From Boswellia sacra (taxonomy: Eukaryota > Streptophyta > Magnoliopsida > Sapindales > Burseraceae): DNA of 64,000 nucleotides. The stretch lies in assembly GCA_013180625.2 (NCBI GenBank), contig SNVD02010118.1, forward strand, positions 248,001 to 312,000, read 5' to 3'. This document shows, piece after piece, positions 36,697 to 48,220 of this stretch. Each line of letters starts with the position of its first letter. Positions within the stretch are counted from its first letter, which is position 1. A model generated the notes under the pieces. That model had not been told where the DNA came from and made no database searches. It saw only the letters and a program-made list of their open reading frames with translations. Position numbers and translations under genes: made by a program.

Positions 36697-39600
36697 ATGC
36701 AACTTTCCAATCACTCTCTCTCCCTCCAGAGCCCTCCAATCCTCTCTCTCTCCCTCTCCTGCCACCGCTACCAGCACCACCGCGTAATCTTCAAACGCAC
36801 CGTTCTTTCACTCGCAAACTCACTCCGAGTCGCCCTTTCCGAATCTCTCCAACAAGAAACCCTCAAAAGCCTAGAATGGCCCACACTCTGCGACCAACTC
36901 TCATCCTTCACACAAACCTCCATGGGCCTTTCCCTCGCCCGGAAGGCCCAAATCCCCTTTGGCCACTCTCCAGAGCAGAGCCGGAAGCTTCTAAGTCAGA
37001 CTTCCGCTGCCCTCGCAATGATGCAATCTCAGCCGCTCGATTTGTCTAAAATCGAAGATATTTCGGGAATTATAAACTCCGCTGCTTCCGGTCAGTTGCT
37101 TTCCATGAGCGAGATTTGCTCTGTTAGTAGGACGCTTAGGGCGGTCAGTGCCGTGTGGGAGAAGCTATCCGAGGTGTCGGCTCTGAACGGAGATTCTTTG
37201 GCGAGGTATTCTAACTTTCTTAGCGTTTCTTTTTATTTAATTTTAATGTTTACAAAATGTATTATTATTATTTATCATGCTGATTATATTAATTATAAAT
37301 TCTTAAGAGTGTTGAGAATTTTGCTGGAAGTAGATAGGACAGAAAAAGGTAAAAAAATTCGTATATTCTTGGGTTAATTTTAAAAATAACTAAAATTATA
37401 ACTAATTTTTCGAAAAATAAAAAAAAGATGTGACGATCGCTGCTACTAACAGCTTTTTTTGGGGTTCTAGAGTTTTTGGTCTCCAGTGCCTTACAGCAAC
37501 CAAAGCTGGTCTACGGAGGAGTGGTCCTTAAAAATTTTTTATTTTTCTGAGAAATCGGTTATTTTTTTAAAAGTCCGTTGTAATTTTTGGTTGTTCAGAT
37601 AAATTTGGGTCAAAACTGTAGACAAGCGGTAGGGATTCTCTTCTGTTATAGGCATTTTGGACTTTGAAGGGCTTACTGTAAAATGATTTTATCTGTTAGT
37701 AATAATATCTGATGCATCTTTGGGTAGGTCTTCTTATTTGCTTGACAACAATATGGAGAGAAGCATAAATCATATGATAGTGATGGGTTATCATGTCTCA
37801 GTAAGGCCTGGAAAAGAAATGGCATTTTGAAGGTACTAATGCATAAGGAGCATAATGGTTATGATTCTTTTTCTTTCATAAAAACTAGAATTGGAACCTG
37901 GCTGCTTGAAAGTTGAATTTCGTATAACAGAGGTTTCATACAGTCTCATCTATCTTATCGTATCTTGAACAGGTACTCTCATCTGCTTGAAATACTTAAA
38001 GGTTGCAATTTTCAGATGGAATTAGAGCATAAAATAGGATTTTGCATAGACTGCAATCTTTTAATTATTCTTGATAGAGCTAGTGAGGATTTGGAAATGA
38101 TCAGGGCAGAAAGGAAGAGAAATATGGAAAATCTGGATTTTCTATTGAAGGAAGTATCAACCCAAATTTATCAGGCTGGAGGCATTGACAAACCTTTAAT
38201 AACGAAGCGCCGGTCTAGGATGTGTGTGGGGATTAGGGCTTCTCACAAATATTTGCTTCCAGATGGTGTAGTTCTAAATGTTAGTAGTTCTGGTGCAACA
38301 TACTTTATGGAACCCAAAGAGGCAGTAGAATTGAACAATATGGAGGTGAGGCTTTCAAATTCTGAGAAAGCTGAGGAGATGGCCATTCTGAGCTTGCTTA
38401 CGTCTGAAATAGCGGGATCAGAAACAGAGATAAAGTATTTGTTGGATAGAATAACAGAACTTGATCTTGCTTTTGCAAGAGCTGGTTATTCTCGGTGGAT
38501 AAATGGGGTCTGTCCAATTTTAAGTTCAGAGAATCATGGGGGCTTTAGTTCCAGCAAGAATGATTGTTCTTTATCAGTAAATATCGAGGGTATACAGCAT
38601 CCATTGCTTCTTGGTTCCTCTTTAAGAAGTTCGTCAATTGTTCCATCTAACTCTGAAAATCCTTCTGAGGTGGAAGTGACAAATGGTGTAATGACTATTC
38701 CAAAATTTTCAAAAGGTGTTTCTGACTTTCCTGTACCAATAGACATAAAAGTTAAGCATGGAACCAGAGTGGTTGTGATCTCTGGACCTAATACAGGAGG
38801 GAAAACCGCTTCCATGAAAACTCTTGGCCTGGCATCTCTTATGTCGAAGGCTGGCATGTATTTGCCTGCTAAGAACCATCCTAGCCTTCCATGGTTTGAT
38901 CTTGTCTTAGCAGATATTGGGGATCACCAGGTAGTACTTTATGTTGTTATAACAGATAAATTAGTTATTTTAGTTGTTCTATTTTGTTCTAACCCTGGCT
39001 TTTCTTATTGAAGTCTCTTGAACAAAATCTTTCAACTTTCAGTGGTCACATATCAAGGATTATTGAAATCTTGGAAATTGTTTCAAGAAAATCACTTGTC
39101 CTCATTGATGAAATTGGTAGTGGAACTGATCCTTCAGAAGGTGTGGCTCTTGCCACCAGCATCTTGCATAATCTCAAAGATCAGGTTAGTTTAGCTATTG
39201 TAACAACTCATTATGCTGATCTAAGTTGTCTGAAAGATAAGGATAGTCGGTTTGAGAATGCTGCCATGGAATTTTCACTGGAAACTTTGCAACCAACCTA
39301 TCGAATTCTCTGGGGAAGTACTGGTAATTCAAATGCATTAAGTATTGCTAAATCAATCGGTTTCGATGGAAATGTAATTGAACGTGCAAAAGAGTGGGTG
39401 GAGAGGTTAAGGCCAGAAGGGCAGCAGCAGTGGAAAGGTGAGCTATATCAATCTTTAATTGAGGAAAGAAGCAAATTGGAAAGTCAGGCCAGGAGAGCTG
39501 CATCTCTTCGTGCAGAAATTATGGATCTTTACCATGAGGTATGGTTTCTATAGTTTAAGTGCCGCACATCATGCTTTTATTTTTATTTCTTTTGTGCCAT

Positions 39601-40952
39601 TTCTTCTTCATCTGATTCTCTTTATATATGCTTTCATATTGTCTTGATTAAATCTGAAACTGCAACTCTATTTTATTAGATTCTGGGCATTGGAAATGAA
39701 ATTTGATGCTTTGTTATAAAGGTTTAAGGGGAAGTACTTAAATATCCAAGTTATTATTGCATAACTTCCCCTGTGAACTTGGTCTTGGCTCTGCTAGTTA
39801 GCTTATATCTTGGCCTCGATGACTGTATCCAAGATCCCAATTTTTAGTTCTATTATTGCTTATTGTTATCAATTTTTGGAAACTAGATGGAGCTCAAGGA
39901 AGCTGGCTATGCATTACATTGACAAATGAAGTCTTCAGTATATTTCTTCATTAATATTCGATATGTATGCTTTCAGTTTCAATTCTGAGAGCAAAACATT
40001 CACCAAAAATCTTTTGGATTGAGATTATGGTTGTTTAATATTATATATTCACTTTCTCATCCCGTTAGTTTCATGGTTAAAGATTCAAGATGAGGCAAAA
40101 GATCTAGATAGACGTGAGGCAGCTCTGAAGGCGAAGGAAACACAACAGGTTCAGCAAGAACTAAAGGCTGCTAAGTTTCAGATGGACACGGTGGTACAGG
40201 AGTTTGAAAACCAACTAAGAACTGCTGGTGTTGATCAGTTTAATTCTCTGATTAAGAAGTCGGAATCTGCAATTGCAGCTATCGTTGAAGCTCACTGCCC
40301 GGCTGATGATTTCTCTGGTAGTGAAACAAATACCAGTTCATTTACTCCCAAATTTGGGGAGCAAGTCCATGTGAAGGGCTTGGGAGATAAGTTGGCTACT
40401 GTGGTTGAAGTACCTGGAGATGATGAGACAGTCTTAGTCCAATATGGTAAAATAAGAGTTCGTGTGAAGAAAAAAAACATTAGGGCTCTTCCGATTAGTA
40501 AACCAAAAGCTGCAACTAATTCTACCACACGTTTGAAAAAGCAGGTATGTAATGTATAATTCTCTGGTAAAATTTGGACATTTTTCCTAATTTATGTTTA
40601 TTCAGCAGTGCTGAAAATGGTAAGTTTATATGTATGTTAGGGATACCGGAGCGAAGAGATTCAGAGTTCTTCCATGGGAAGCAATGATGAAGAGGCTTCT
40701 TATGGCCCACGAGTACAAACTTCCAAGAATACTGTGGACCTACGAGGCATGCGAGTAGAAGAAGCTGCCTACCACCTTGACATGGCCATCTCTGCTAGAG
40801 GGTCACGTTCGGTTCTCTTTGTCGTACATGGGATGGGCACTGGGGTTGTTAAACAGCGTGCATTGGAGATATTGGGAAATCATCCACGAGTGACCAAATA
40901 TGAGCAGGAAAGTCCAATGAATTATGGTTGTACAGTCGCCTATATCAAGTGA
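36697..40952 (+). CDS. MutS2-type ATPase with C-terminal Smr domain
   Basis: Five exons: 36697-37205, 37973-38930, 39014-39538, 40083-40544 and 40641-40952, giving 921 residues. The Ser/His-rich N-terminus (MQLSNHSLSLQSPP to CHRYQHHR) looks like a plastid transit peptide. The MutS core and clamp region spans about residues 50-430, with GIRASHKYLLPDGVVLN and SSSGATYFMEPKEAVELNN. The ABC-type ATPase has Walker A GPNTGGKT (441-448), Walker B LVLIDEIGSGTDP (517-529) and a TTHYADL switch. A long coiled coil follows, then a KOW-like segment (FGEQVHVKGLGDKLATVVEV). The Smr domain has DLRG (851-854) and HGMGTG (881-886). The MutS1 mismatch-reading domain is absent, as in the family. Bacterial MutS2 acts in recombination control and ribosome rescue; a plastid role is inference. 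Confidence 0.94.
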
Positions 40953-41614
40953 AATATCACCCTCATGGTCACATGTATTTTTTCTTTCCATATAACAACT
41001 CTTACCTTGTTCTAATGAGGGTAATTCGTTTTTTCTTTGGTTATTCATTAACTTTCTTTCGACTTGATGCCCAATTTTGATGTGTATATAAATGGGTTAA
41101 TGACCTCAATTTGTAACTTTATATTGGCCATCTCAGTCATTTATCATTATTTTTTTCCCTTTAAGAAAGCTATAATTTTTCAGATTAGTTCGTTCATAGA
41201 CAAAAAAAACTTTTGCCCTTCCAAAATTTTGAACTTTGGATGTAGGATAACAATGCTCACAAGCTTCATCATCCCTCTAGATGTCACCTTGGAGTTATTC
41301 TGAATGGTTCAAATCATTTCTATTTATTGGAAAGCTCAACATGACTTGTCAGTCCACCTGAAAGATAAATAAAACATTTTGGCACTATGTTTGTATGTTA
41401 CTCCCGCCTGCTGTACACGTATGACCAAACAAACCTCAGAGCTGCCACATGCATAATCCTTATGCCAGGCCCTTGTAGGCTAGCTAACTTCATTAATCTT
41501 TTAGTTATAACAAATAAAAAGAAAAAGTACGCACAATTCAGTGTGCCAAGGATATATACCAGCTCTGGCCGGACAAGCCCTGGACCTGGAGCAGTCTTGA
41601 GATTCTGCAGGAAA
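40953..41614. other. Intergenic region and leader of the AILP1-like gene
   Basis: This holds the MutS2 3' UTR and the promoter and 5' leader of the next gene. The frame of the next gene stays open upstream to 41387, but that extension has no family similarity. Confidence 0.45.
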
Positions 41615-43224
41615 ATGTTAGCAGTATTCGAGAAAGCAATTGGAAACCCGCCCGAGGAGCTGAGTCTTCCTTCTACCGCGTTGGAAAGTTCAAAAAGCCG
41701 GCAAGAGACTGCAGAGATTTTCCAGTCACTATGGCCTCAGTCAACACTGTACCACCTTTCAAATGCAAATTTCATGGCTTTGTCACATGAGGATGAAACC
41801 CCATTGCTTCCTAGGTATTGCAGTCCAATTCTTTCCCTGGTGTCATAAACTTTCTTGTTTTAACTTTGTTATATATGGCTGTGCCTATGTCGTTTTCTAC
41901 TTGCCACTTCTACCATGAGAGGTGCTGAAACAATTTTAGTGCAACAGATGATAAGACGTAATTTACTTGATCTACTTTAATTGTGAATAAATATGAGACT
42001 GCCCGAAGTCTTTGTAAATTGTAAACGGCCAATCTGGGAATAAATTAAGTATAACTTTTACTACCATAAATAATTGATGCTGTGAATAATGGGAAACGAA
42101 AGAGTGAGGAAAAAGTGCTTCCTATTGCTGGGATCATGCAGGTTAATTTAAACTCATTATAATTGTTTAACTAAAAATATAGAAAATTCAATGAACCCTC
42201 TGCAGTTCTTGAATTTCTAGCCTTTCATCATTTCATGCGAGTCCCAGTTCAAGCATACAGCAACTCATATGATACCATGGAAAGAAAAGGCAAGTTAAGT
42301 GCCTTAAATTGAATTGTATCAGGTCTATAGTGGTCATGGATGACATCTTCTGCATATTTCTTGGGACTCTGGAGAACATGAGTGAACTTAAGCGACACTA
42401 TGGCCTTTCGAGACAGGCTACAGAAGCAATGGTTTTGATCGAAGCTTATAAGACCCTAAGGGATCGAGCACCCTACCCACCTGATCAAGTTATTAAAGAT
42501 CTGCAAGGAAAATTTGCCTTCGTTCTCTTTGATGCTAGATCAGTCACGCTTTTTGCAGCCAGGGTGAGTTCTGTCTTCTACTAACAGAATTAATTTCTGT
42601 TTACTATAGCATATATGATAATTCCTACCATATCTTGTCTTCTTATGGTCCAAGCGTCAATTGATGGGTAAAGCAGATATTTGTGCTTGAGCTTGTGGCA
42701 TTGTTATTGTTGAAATTATTGTTAATAATGTTAATTAGGATGGTGATGGAAGCGTGGATTTTAAGTGGGGAATTGCCGGTGACGGCTCGTTGGTACTGTC
42801 CAATGATCCCAACATCATAAGAGAAGCTTGTGGAAAATCTTGTTCTCCATTCCCTCCAGGTTAGTTCAACTATTCGCTTCTTACCTTTTCCTGATGCTCG
42901 TTTATATTACAAAATCCCAAAGCGGGGGAAGAAAGAGCACAGGCTATATATTTTCAGGTTATATGTATCAGATAGCAGCCTAACATTGCCATGCTGAAGA
43001 GTGGTTTTTACTAAAATTACACAGGATGTATTTTCATGAATGGAAGTGGGCTCACGAGCTTTGTTCATCCGCTTCACAAGGTTAGAGCTATTTTGCGTGA
43101 AGATGATGATGGAAAAATCTGTGGAGTTACTTTTCAGGTGGACTTGTACACACGACTCCACAGCATTCCACGCACTGGTAGTGCTGCCAATTGGGCTAAT
43201 GCTGCTGTCATTGAGGCAGATTGA
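41615..43224 (+). CDS. Aluminium-induced / stem-specific TSJT1-like protein with YGL and LRDR motifs
   Basis: Four exons, 41615-41814, 42323-42563, 42739-42859 and 43025-43224, encode 253 residues. The start MLAVFEKAIGNPPEEL is family-typical: the fold is that of class-II glutamine amidotransferases, but the N-terminal catalytic cysteine (Met-Cys) is replaced by Met-Leu, so amidotransferase activity is unlikely. The diagnostic motifs are both present: HYGLSRQ (YGL) and TLRDRAP (LRDR), with GKFAFVLFDARSVTLFAARD and GSVDFKWGIAGDGSLVLS after them. The C-terminus ends NAAVIEAD. Family members (AILP1, TSJT1, auxin-repressed ARP-type) are induced by aluminium, sugar starvation, dormancy or senescence; their biochemical function is unknown. 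It sits head-to-tail behind MutS2 with no evident link. Confidence 0.92.
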
Positions 43225-43739
43225 TGTATCACCTGGGAAGAATATGTGCTCTTTGGAATCTAGTGTGATAAAACCATCATAAGTAGTTGTGAGTGCGTTT
43301 ATGAATTCATCGCAGTTAAACAGAGTGGTTATTTGACTATGTCATTACTTCTCCAAACTGATTAAACTTGGAAATTGCATGTCTTATCTTATGGGAGGCT
43401 TGGCGGTGGTACTACCTCTTTAACTTTGTTTGTTCTTTTGGCCTGTATGCTTTCAATAATCAATTGAAACCATAAGTTAAAATTGACCATACTAAATAGA
43501 TTGTGTTGTGCTGAATTAAAACTTTAAGAGATGTTTCAATCTTTTTCTAACTGAAGTACTTATAAATTGGATGTCTTTTAAACTGAAACTGATTCTGACC
43601 GTCTGAAGGTCTTATTAAGAGCCAACATAATATTACAAAGATAAACATAATTAGATTCTAGGCTGATCCGCCTACGTAGAAGCCGTAATTGCTACAGTAT
43701 CTGTGACTGGCTCTTGATGATCATGCTCAGGCTTTATTT
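43225..43739. other. Convergent 3' region between the AILP1-like and Gly-rich genes
   Basis: Two transcription units end here. No reading frame or repeat is evident. Confidence 0.4.
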
Positions 43740-44405
43740 CTATCCATTACTCTCGGTACCATTTGTGGATGAGTTATAGGAAACGGGCGCAAGACGGACA
43801 TGAAGTTTAATTCCACCACATGCACCACCTTGCTCTTTTGGGCAATTCACCGGACTGCAATACAGAGGCTGGTCTACCCACCAGGGAACCTGAGATCCGC
43901 CACCACCATTTCCATTGTTGTTACAACTTCCAGGGGCATTGCATGAACCAGGCCCGCAACTACTTCCACCACAATGTCCAGTAGCGTTACCATTAACATC
44001 ACCAACAGTGCCAATAATTATGCCACCGTCGATATCACCAAAATCAGGCACCACGATACTACCGCTAATACCACCGCTGGCACCACCACCGCCAATACCA
44101 CCACTGATACTACCTCCACCAATACCAAAACCAGGAATACTTCCACCACTTATATCACCACCTACGGATCCGCCTGCAGAACCTCCACCAGCACCAATGG
44201 TACCGCCAACACCACTGCCAATGCCAAACCCGCCACCACCATTCCACGACCATTTTCCTTGGCCGCCATGTAAGCCCAGAGGACTTTCTTCTTTATATTT
44301 TTCTTCTTCTTCGGCAGCTGCGGGCTCTGTACGAGAGTAGGAGCATACTACAAAACTCAGTAAAACTAATAAACAAACAGCTTGAACCCATTTAGGATCT
44401 GTCAT
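43740..44405 (-). CDS. Secreted glycine-rich protein with Cys-rich C-terminus
   Basis: A single exon of 221 residues. The N-terminus MTDPKWVQAVCLLVLLSFVV then CSYSRTEP is a clear signal peptide (hydrophobic core about residues 9-20, cleavage probably after CSYS). An acidic/Lys stretch follows (AAAEEEEKYKEESP), then about 80 residues of Gly/Ser/Ile repeats such as GGSISGGIGGGGASGGISGS, then a Cys-containing tail (GHCGGSSCGPGSCNAPGSCN, PLYCSPVNCPKEQGGACGG). It resembles glycine-rich cell-wall proteins; function unknown. It is the leftmost of three minus-strand single-exon secreted-protein genes, and its N-terminal M-x-x-P-[KR]-W matches the other two. A TATA box lies about 75 bases upstream. 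Confidence 0.8.
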   Translation of the reverse strand: MTDPKWVQAVCLLVLLSFVVCSYSRTEPAAAEEEEKYKEESPLGLHGGQGKWSWNGGGGFGIGSGVGGTIGAGGGSAGGSVGGDISGGSIPGFGIGGGSISGGIGGGGASGGISGSIVVPDFGDIDGGIIIGTVGDVNGNATGHCGGSSCGPGSCNAPGSCNNNGNGGGGSQVPWWVDQPLYCSPVNCPKEQGGACGGIKLHVRLAPVSYNSSTNGTESNG

Positions 44406-45669
44406 TTCGTTGTGGCTACTGGCTAGCTAGCTTCAACGAGTTCTTTGAATAGCTTTAACAATGAAATGCTTTAATAATTTATATATACATACGCTAAGGT
44501 TGAGGTAGCTATGGCTGTCCATGGTTTTATAGTTTGCGAGAGAAAAAAGCGGGAAATTTGGAATTGGTTGAGGTTATGAAAGCATATTGCAAATAATTAA
44601 ATAGAAAAACGGTTCAGGTTGTCATGATACTCGTGTGACCCAAGAAGGAGGGTCTCTTATTTATGCAACTGTGCCATACCGGCCTCGCCCTTCGTGTTGT
44701 TGCTGTGGCCATTAGCAGTTTCCTTGAGCTGCTCTAATCTCCCAAATATAATACTTACAAAGCCATGCCCCTTACCCTTCTCTTAACCATTAACAGTTTC
44801 ACATTATTTTATTACCTATACTATAATTTTTAATTAATATTACATCATTCATGAGGAAATATACTCAACTTCATAGGCTCCATATAATTAATTTTCTCTT
44901 CCAATTCTACCATACCAACTATTTTGTAGTTTAGGGGATTTCGAGATAGCTAGGGGAATAGATCGAAACATTTCTTGCCCTTTTATTCCGCAACTTGTAC
45001 TAATTGAGCTTATTTTCGATAAACAGCTGAGCATTCTATTTTGCAGCTTGTATCATTCGGGCTGGGTGACGACCTTATTTATCGAGCTCCTTCGTAACAA
45101 TACAGCTTGTTTTCAGACCTACATATCTTATCCGGTAAATTGTCGTCAACCAGCAATAGTCAGCCTTCAGTCAATAAATAGTAAACTTTAATGTATCTAT
45201 ATAAATATAAATTAGCTTTCATTAGAATCAGTATCCTCTCTTTATCTCAACTTTACTTAAGTTTTAAGAAGATGTTGAGATGTGAATTTTCATATCTACG
45301 TTTGACTATTTTATTGGAAATCATGAGCACTATTAAATGGTAATGAATCGCAGTGAAATATATATTTCTCTTAAAATATTGTTTTTAAGACTTGAATGTT
45401 TATTTTTCATAACGTTTAGATAATAATTCAGTTCTCCAGATGTGTTATACACTTAGAGGAGATTGCCATCATGAATTTGACTAGTGCGTTTCTTTAATTA
45501 AAATCATGAGGTCATCTGAAGGTCTTATTGAGGTAATTATGTAGTACATTATACAAATAGGCTTTCGAGATAAAAGTCTACGTAGAACACGCAGTTGATA
45601 TACATGTACTTATCATAAACTTGGATTTTATGCTGAAAGTAGGAGCATTTAGGGACCCTGTTCGTCCGC
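44406..45669. other. Intergenic region within the secreted-protein cluster
   Basis: The left part is the Gly-rich gene promoter. The remainder is AT-rich, without coding sequence or a repeat whose ends I can define. Confidence 0.4.
44478..44487 (-). promoter_or_regulatory. TATA box of the Gly-rich protein gene
   Basis: On the minus strand the sequence reads TATATATAAA, about 73-82 bases before the ATG at 44405. This is the expected distance for a short leader. Confidence 0.5.
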
Positions 45670-46167
45670 CTACACAGACTTCGGTGCCATGGCAACGGCA
45701 TTCACAGTGCTTTCTTTACCGATTATAACATAACATAAATTATCACAATCTCCAGATGGACATGATGGGCAAACTTTGATGACTTTGGGTTCATGGCCGA
45801 CGAGTTCTCCGAGACCAAAACTACTAAAGCATAAGCTGCAATCGTCTAATGGGCATTTTGAGCAATCATGTCCACCAGGTGGAAGGGCTGCAGGTAGAAT
45901 GGACGAGGAATCAATTGGTATAATAAATAATGGGTGCTCGCAATCAACATTGTCGGGGCAAGGCGAATTGATGTTTGGAGCTAGAGCCTGACTAGCGCAG
46001 TTGCAATATTTGCCATATGGACATCTTGCAAAATTGAAGTTGCAGAGATTGTTGCCGTTATTGTGACTTTGGTCAATGATACCAACCTCTTTACCCTCAC
46101 AAGGAAGAGATCTATGCAAAGAGCAGACTCCTAAGGTTACTGAAATAAGAAGGCAATGCAAATCCAT
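45670..46167 (-). CDS. Small secreted Cys-rich protein with a frameshifted signal peptide
   Basis: An open frame of 165 residues starts MDLHCLLISVTLGVCSLHRS and contains about 20 cysteines in pairs (CPYGKYCNC, CSKCPLDDCSLC, CPSCPSGDCDNLC), ending AMAPKSV. I recognise no family. The first ATG of the transcript should be nine bases further upstream (46176) in another frame; it reads MVAPRWICIAFLFQ-stop. That start matches the Pro-rich neighbour (MAAPRWVSIAFLVS) base for base over most of 33 positions. After TTCTTA one base is missing relative to the neighbour, and similarity then continues in the frame used here (SVTLGVCSLHRS against SICFGYCSAHRV). So the present ATG may be a rescue start within a shifted signal peptide, or the gene may be a young pseudogene, or the assembly may have an error. 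Confidence 0.6.
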   Translation of the reverse strand: MDLHCLLISVTLGVCSLHRSLPCEGKEVGIIDQSHNNGNNLCNFNFARCPYGKYCNCASQALAPNINSPCPDNVDCEHPLFIIPIDSSSILPAALPPGGHDCSKCPLDDCSLCFSSFGLGELVGHEPKVIKVCPSCPSGDCDNLCYVIIGKESTVNAVAMAPKSV

Positions 46168-46406
46168 CTTGGTGCGACCATTTTGAGCAAACTTTTAAGT
46201 TGCATTGCTCTATCGATCAAGGCTCTATTTAACATTGTTTTGGTTGGCATTTGTAAGAGGATTGAAAATATACGACGTAAAAGCTAGATGATGTAGTAGA
46301 CTAGAACACTGTACTAACAAGGAAACGATTTCATACATTTTATATATTCCTGTCAAATTTGCCACTTTTCTAAAAGTTTCAGCATTTCGTACATTTTACA
46401 TATTCT

Positions 46407-46661
46407 TGTTAAGTTTGTCACTTTTTTAAAGTTTGTTACTTTTTCAAAAGCTTAAGTTTGTAGATGTGGGTTTAACATTAATACTTTAAGCCCTCTAATA
46501 CGTCCCCGTGCCTCAGCAGGTAAAACAACAATACATTTTTAATTAATTTTTAAATAACACGGAAGGGATTCGAACCTGCAATCGTTAGGTCATATGGCTC
46601 TGATACCATGTTAAGTTTGTCATTTTTCTAAAAGCTTAACCTTGTAGATGTGGGCTTAACA
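46407..46661 (-). mobile_element. Miniature LTR (TRIM-like) element, 255 bp, no coding capacity
   Basis: Two direct repeats (46407-46476 and 46609-46661) each begin TGTTAAGTTTGTCA and end TTTAACA or CTTAACA, giving short inverted termini TGTTAAG...CTTAACA. Directly beside the right repeat, on the minus strand, is TGGTATCAGAGCC (46596-46608), the exact primer-binding site used by many plant LTR elements, complementary to initiator tRNA-Met. The internal part is only about 130 bp and also holds GGTTCGAATCCC. Similarity continues past both repeats for about 24 bp (TTAATACTTTAAGCCCTCTA), so the true repeat ends may lie further out. I found no clear target duplication. Confidence 0.6.
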
Positions 46662-47752
46662 TTAATACTTTAAGCCCTCTAATAATTTCTCTAATCAATG
46701 ATGTATCACCGCTATTATTTCGCGGTTGTTGTGTGGGCAAAACATTGCATGCACGTAACAGAATTTCACCGCTTTCTGTGAGGCATTGCTTGTTGGAATC
46801 ATGTGTTGTGAGTTGCCATACTATTGCAGCCTTGGATGTTCAGACTGCTATTTGCCACAACCTTCTAGCTAGGGCGCTATATATAGGTTTCCTTTTTTTT
46901 TTCTTTTTTATTATACGATACCACTAATCCGACAACAAAAAATCTGTTCGACAAGGGATGTATCTATATATATGCCTAATTATGAAGAGCCTCATCAGAT
47001 AATTGTGCATATACACGTCACTTGATTAGGTAAATGTACATTCATCCATTATAGGGCAGATTTATGACGAAGAATTTAATACATAAACTTGATTAGCCAA
47101 ATTTTAGTAAAATAGGAAATTTTTTAAGTAAAAATATACATAACAATATAATCATTATAAATCATTATGTGATATGAACTTAGTTAAGTACAAAAATCAC
47201 GAATCACACTTCATATAATTACTCTTAACTGATGGATAGTAAGCAAACTTAATTAGGGCTTAAGTGAAGAACAACAATTCAAGTTTATGAATTTGGTTAA
47301 ATATTATTATATTAATGACTACACGAGTATGAATATTAATTGGTGAGAGACTTCTTTTATTCCCATCATAATATACATAGTACAGAGAAATGCTTATTTA
47401 CCAATAATTCAATTTCATAATTAGTGAGCTTATTTATTCTTCACTTCTGTGTGTGGCTGGAAGAAGCCGAGAAGAGCGCACTTCTAAAAGCTTAATAAAA
47501 TTAATAAAAGGACTATGTAAAACCATGCTGTAGGTGCTGCGATTTTAAGGTGTACGTGGCTCTTCCCGCGGTCAGGGCCTTCTAATTAAATGAAGTTCTG
47601 ATGGCATCCATTTTGGCGAAAGAGTCAAAAAGGAGTAGAATTTAAAGAGGTGAAGGAATACTGAAAGCAACAAATTAAACAATGTTCTCAGACATGCTTT
47701 TTGTTCTCATGTCAGAATGCCTTGAAATGGAGAACATATATCAATTCTTTAT

Positions 47753-47799
47753 GTATATATATATATATATATCCATACTATATATATATATATATATAC
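47753..47799. repeat. Palindromic AT microsatellite
   Basis: An (AT)n run of about 20 bases, the spacer CCATAC and a second (TA)n run form a perfect-looking hairpin. Such tracts are length-unstable and can extrude as cruciforms. Confidence 0.8.
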
Positions 47800-48220
47800 A
47801 TGCTTCTCTGATCATTAAGTTCTTAAAAGCAGATACTGCAAACCTTGTTAGCATTTCTGATTATTTGTTGATCTCTGTGTTTAGCTTGCTCTTACGATGC
47901 TGTACTTGCATGCGTCTAGTTAGGATGAAGAACACTTAATGGAGGCAAATAAATATTAATTAACCCAATTGGAAGATTGCCATGCAATATTAGTGCGTGT
48001 GTGTGTATTGTATAATAAAGCTCTCAGAGATGGTAAACAAGTAAGAGAATATCGCAATCAATAAAACTTGAGTAATGTTTTATTAAAATTGTTTCTCAAG
48101 GTCTTATTAAAGTAGTGGCATGCACTTAGGCTGCCGAGAATGCGTGAAGCAGAAACATGGTAGACTTAAATTTTATGCTCAAGACTGGGCAAAAACCCAC
48201 GTGGGTTTGCCTACTCAGAC

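Larger units (their letters stand above)
46168..48220. other. Intergenic region with a miniature LTR element and AT repeats
   Basis: The first 100 bases are the promoter of the Cys-rich gene (a TTAAATAG element near 46226 on the minus strand). A miniature LTR-type element occupies 46407-46661. A palindromic AT microsatellite lies at 47753-47799. No coding sequence is supported; the frames at 46733-46927 and 47682-47939 are not family-like. Confidence 0.45.

Noticed and set aside
36633..37049. Pro/Ser-rich open frame overlapping MutS2 exon 1
   Set aside because: It is the alternative frame of the CT-rich transit-peptide coding sequence; the MutS2 frame continues into four conserved exons.
41387..41614. 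Upstream extension of the AILP1-like frame
   Set aside because: Family members begin at MLAVFEK; the upstream residues have no similarity and the region looks like leader.
43915..44340. Proline-rich open frame on the plus strand
   Set aside because: It is the antisense reading of the Gly-rich gene; the minus-strand frame has the signal peptide and the TATA box.
46561..46608. tRNA-like sequence (GGATTCGAACC with GGTCATATGGCTCTGATACCA)
   Set aside because: No acceptor or anticodon stem forms. It is the primer-binding and leader region of the small LTR element.
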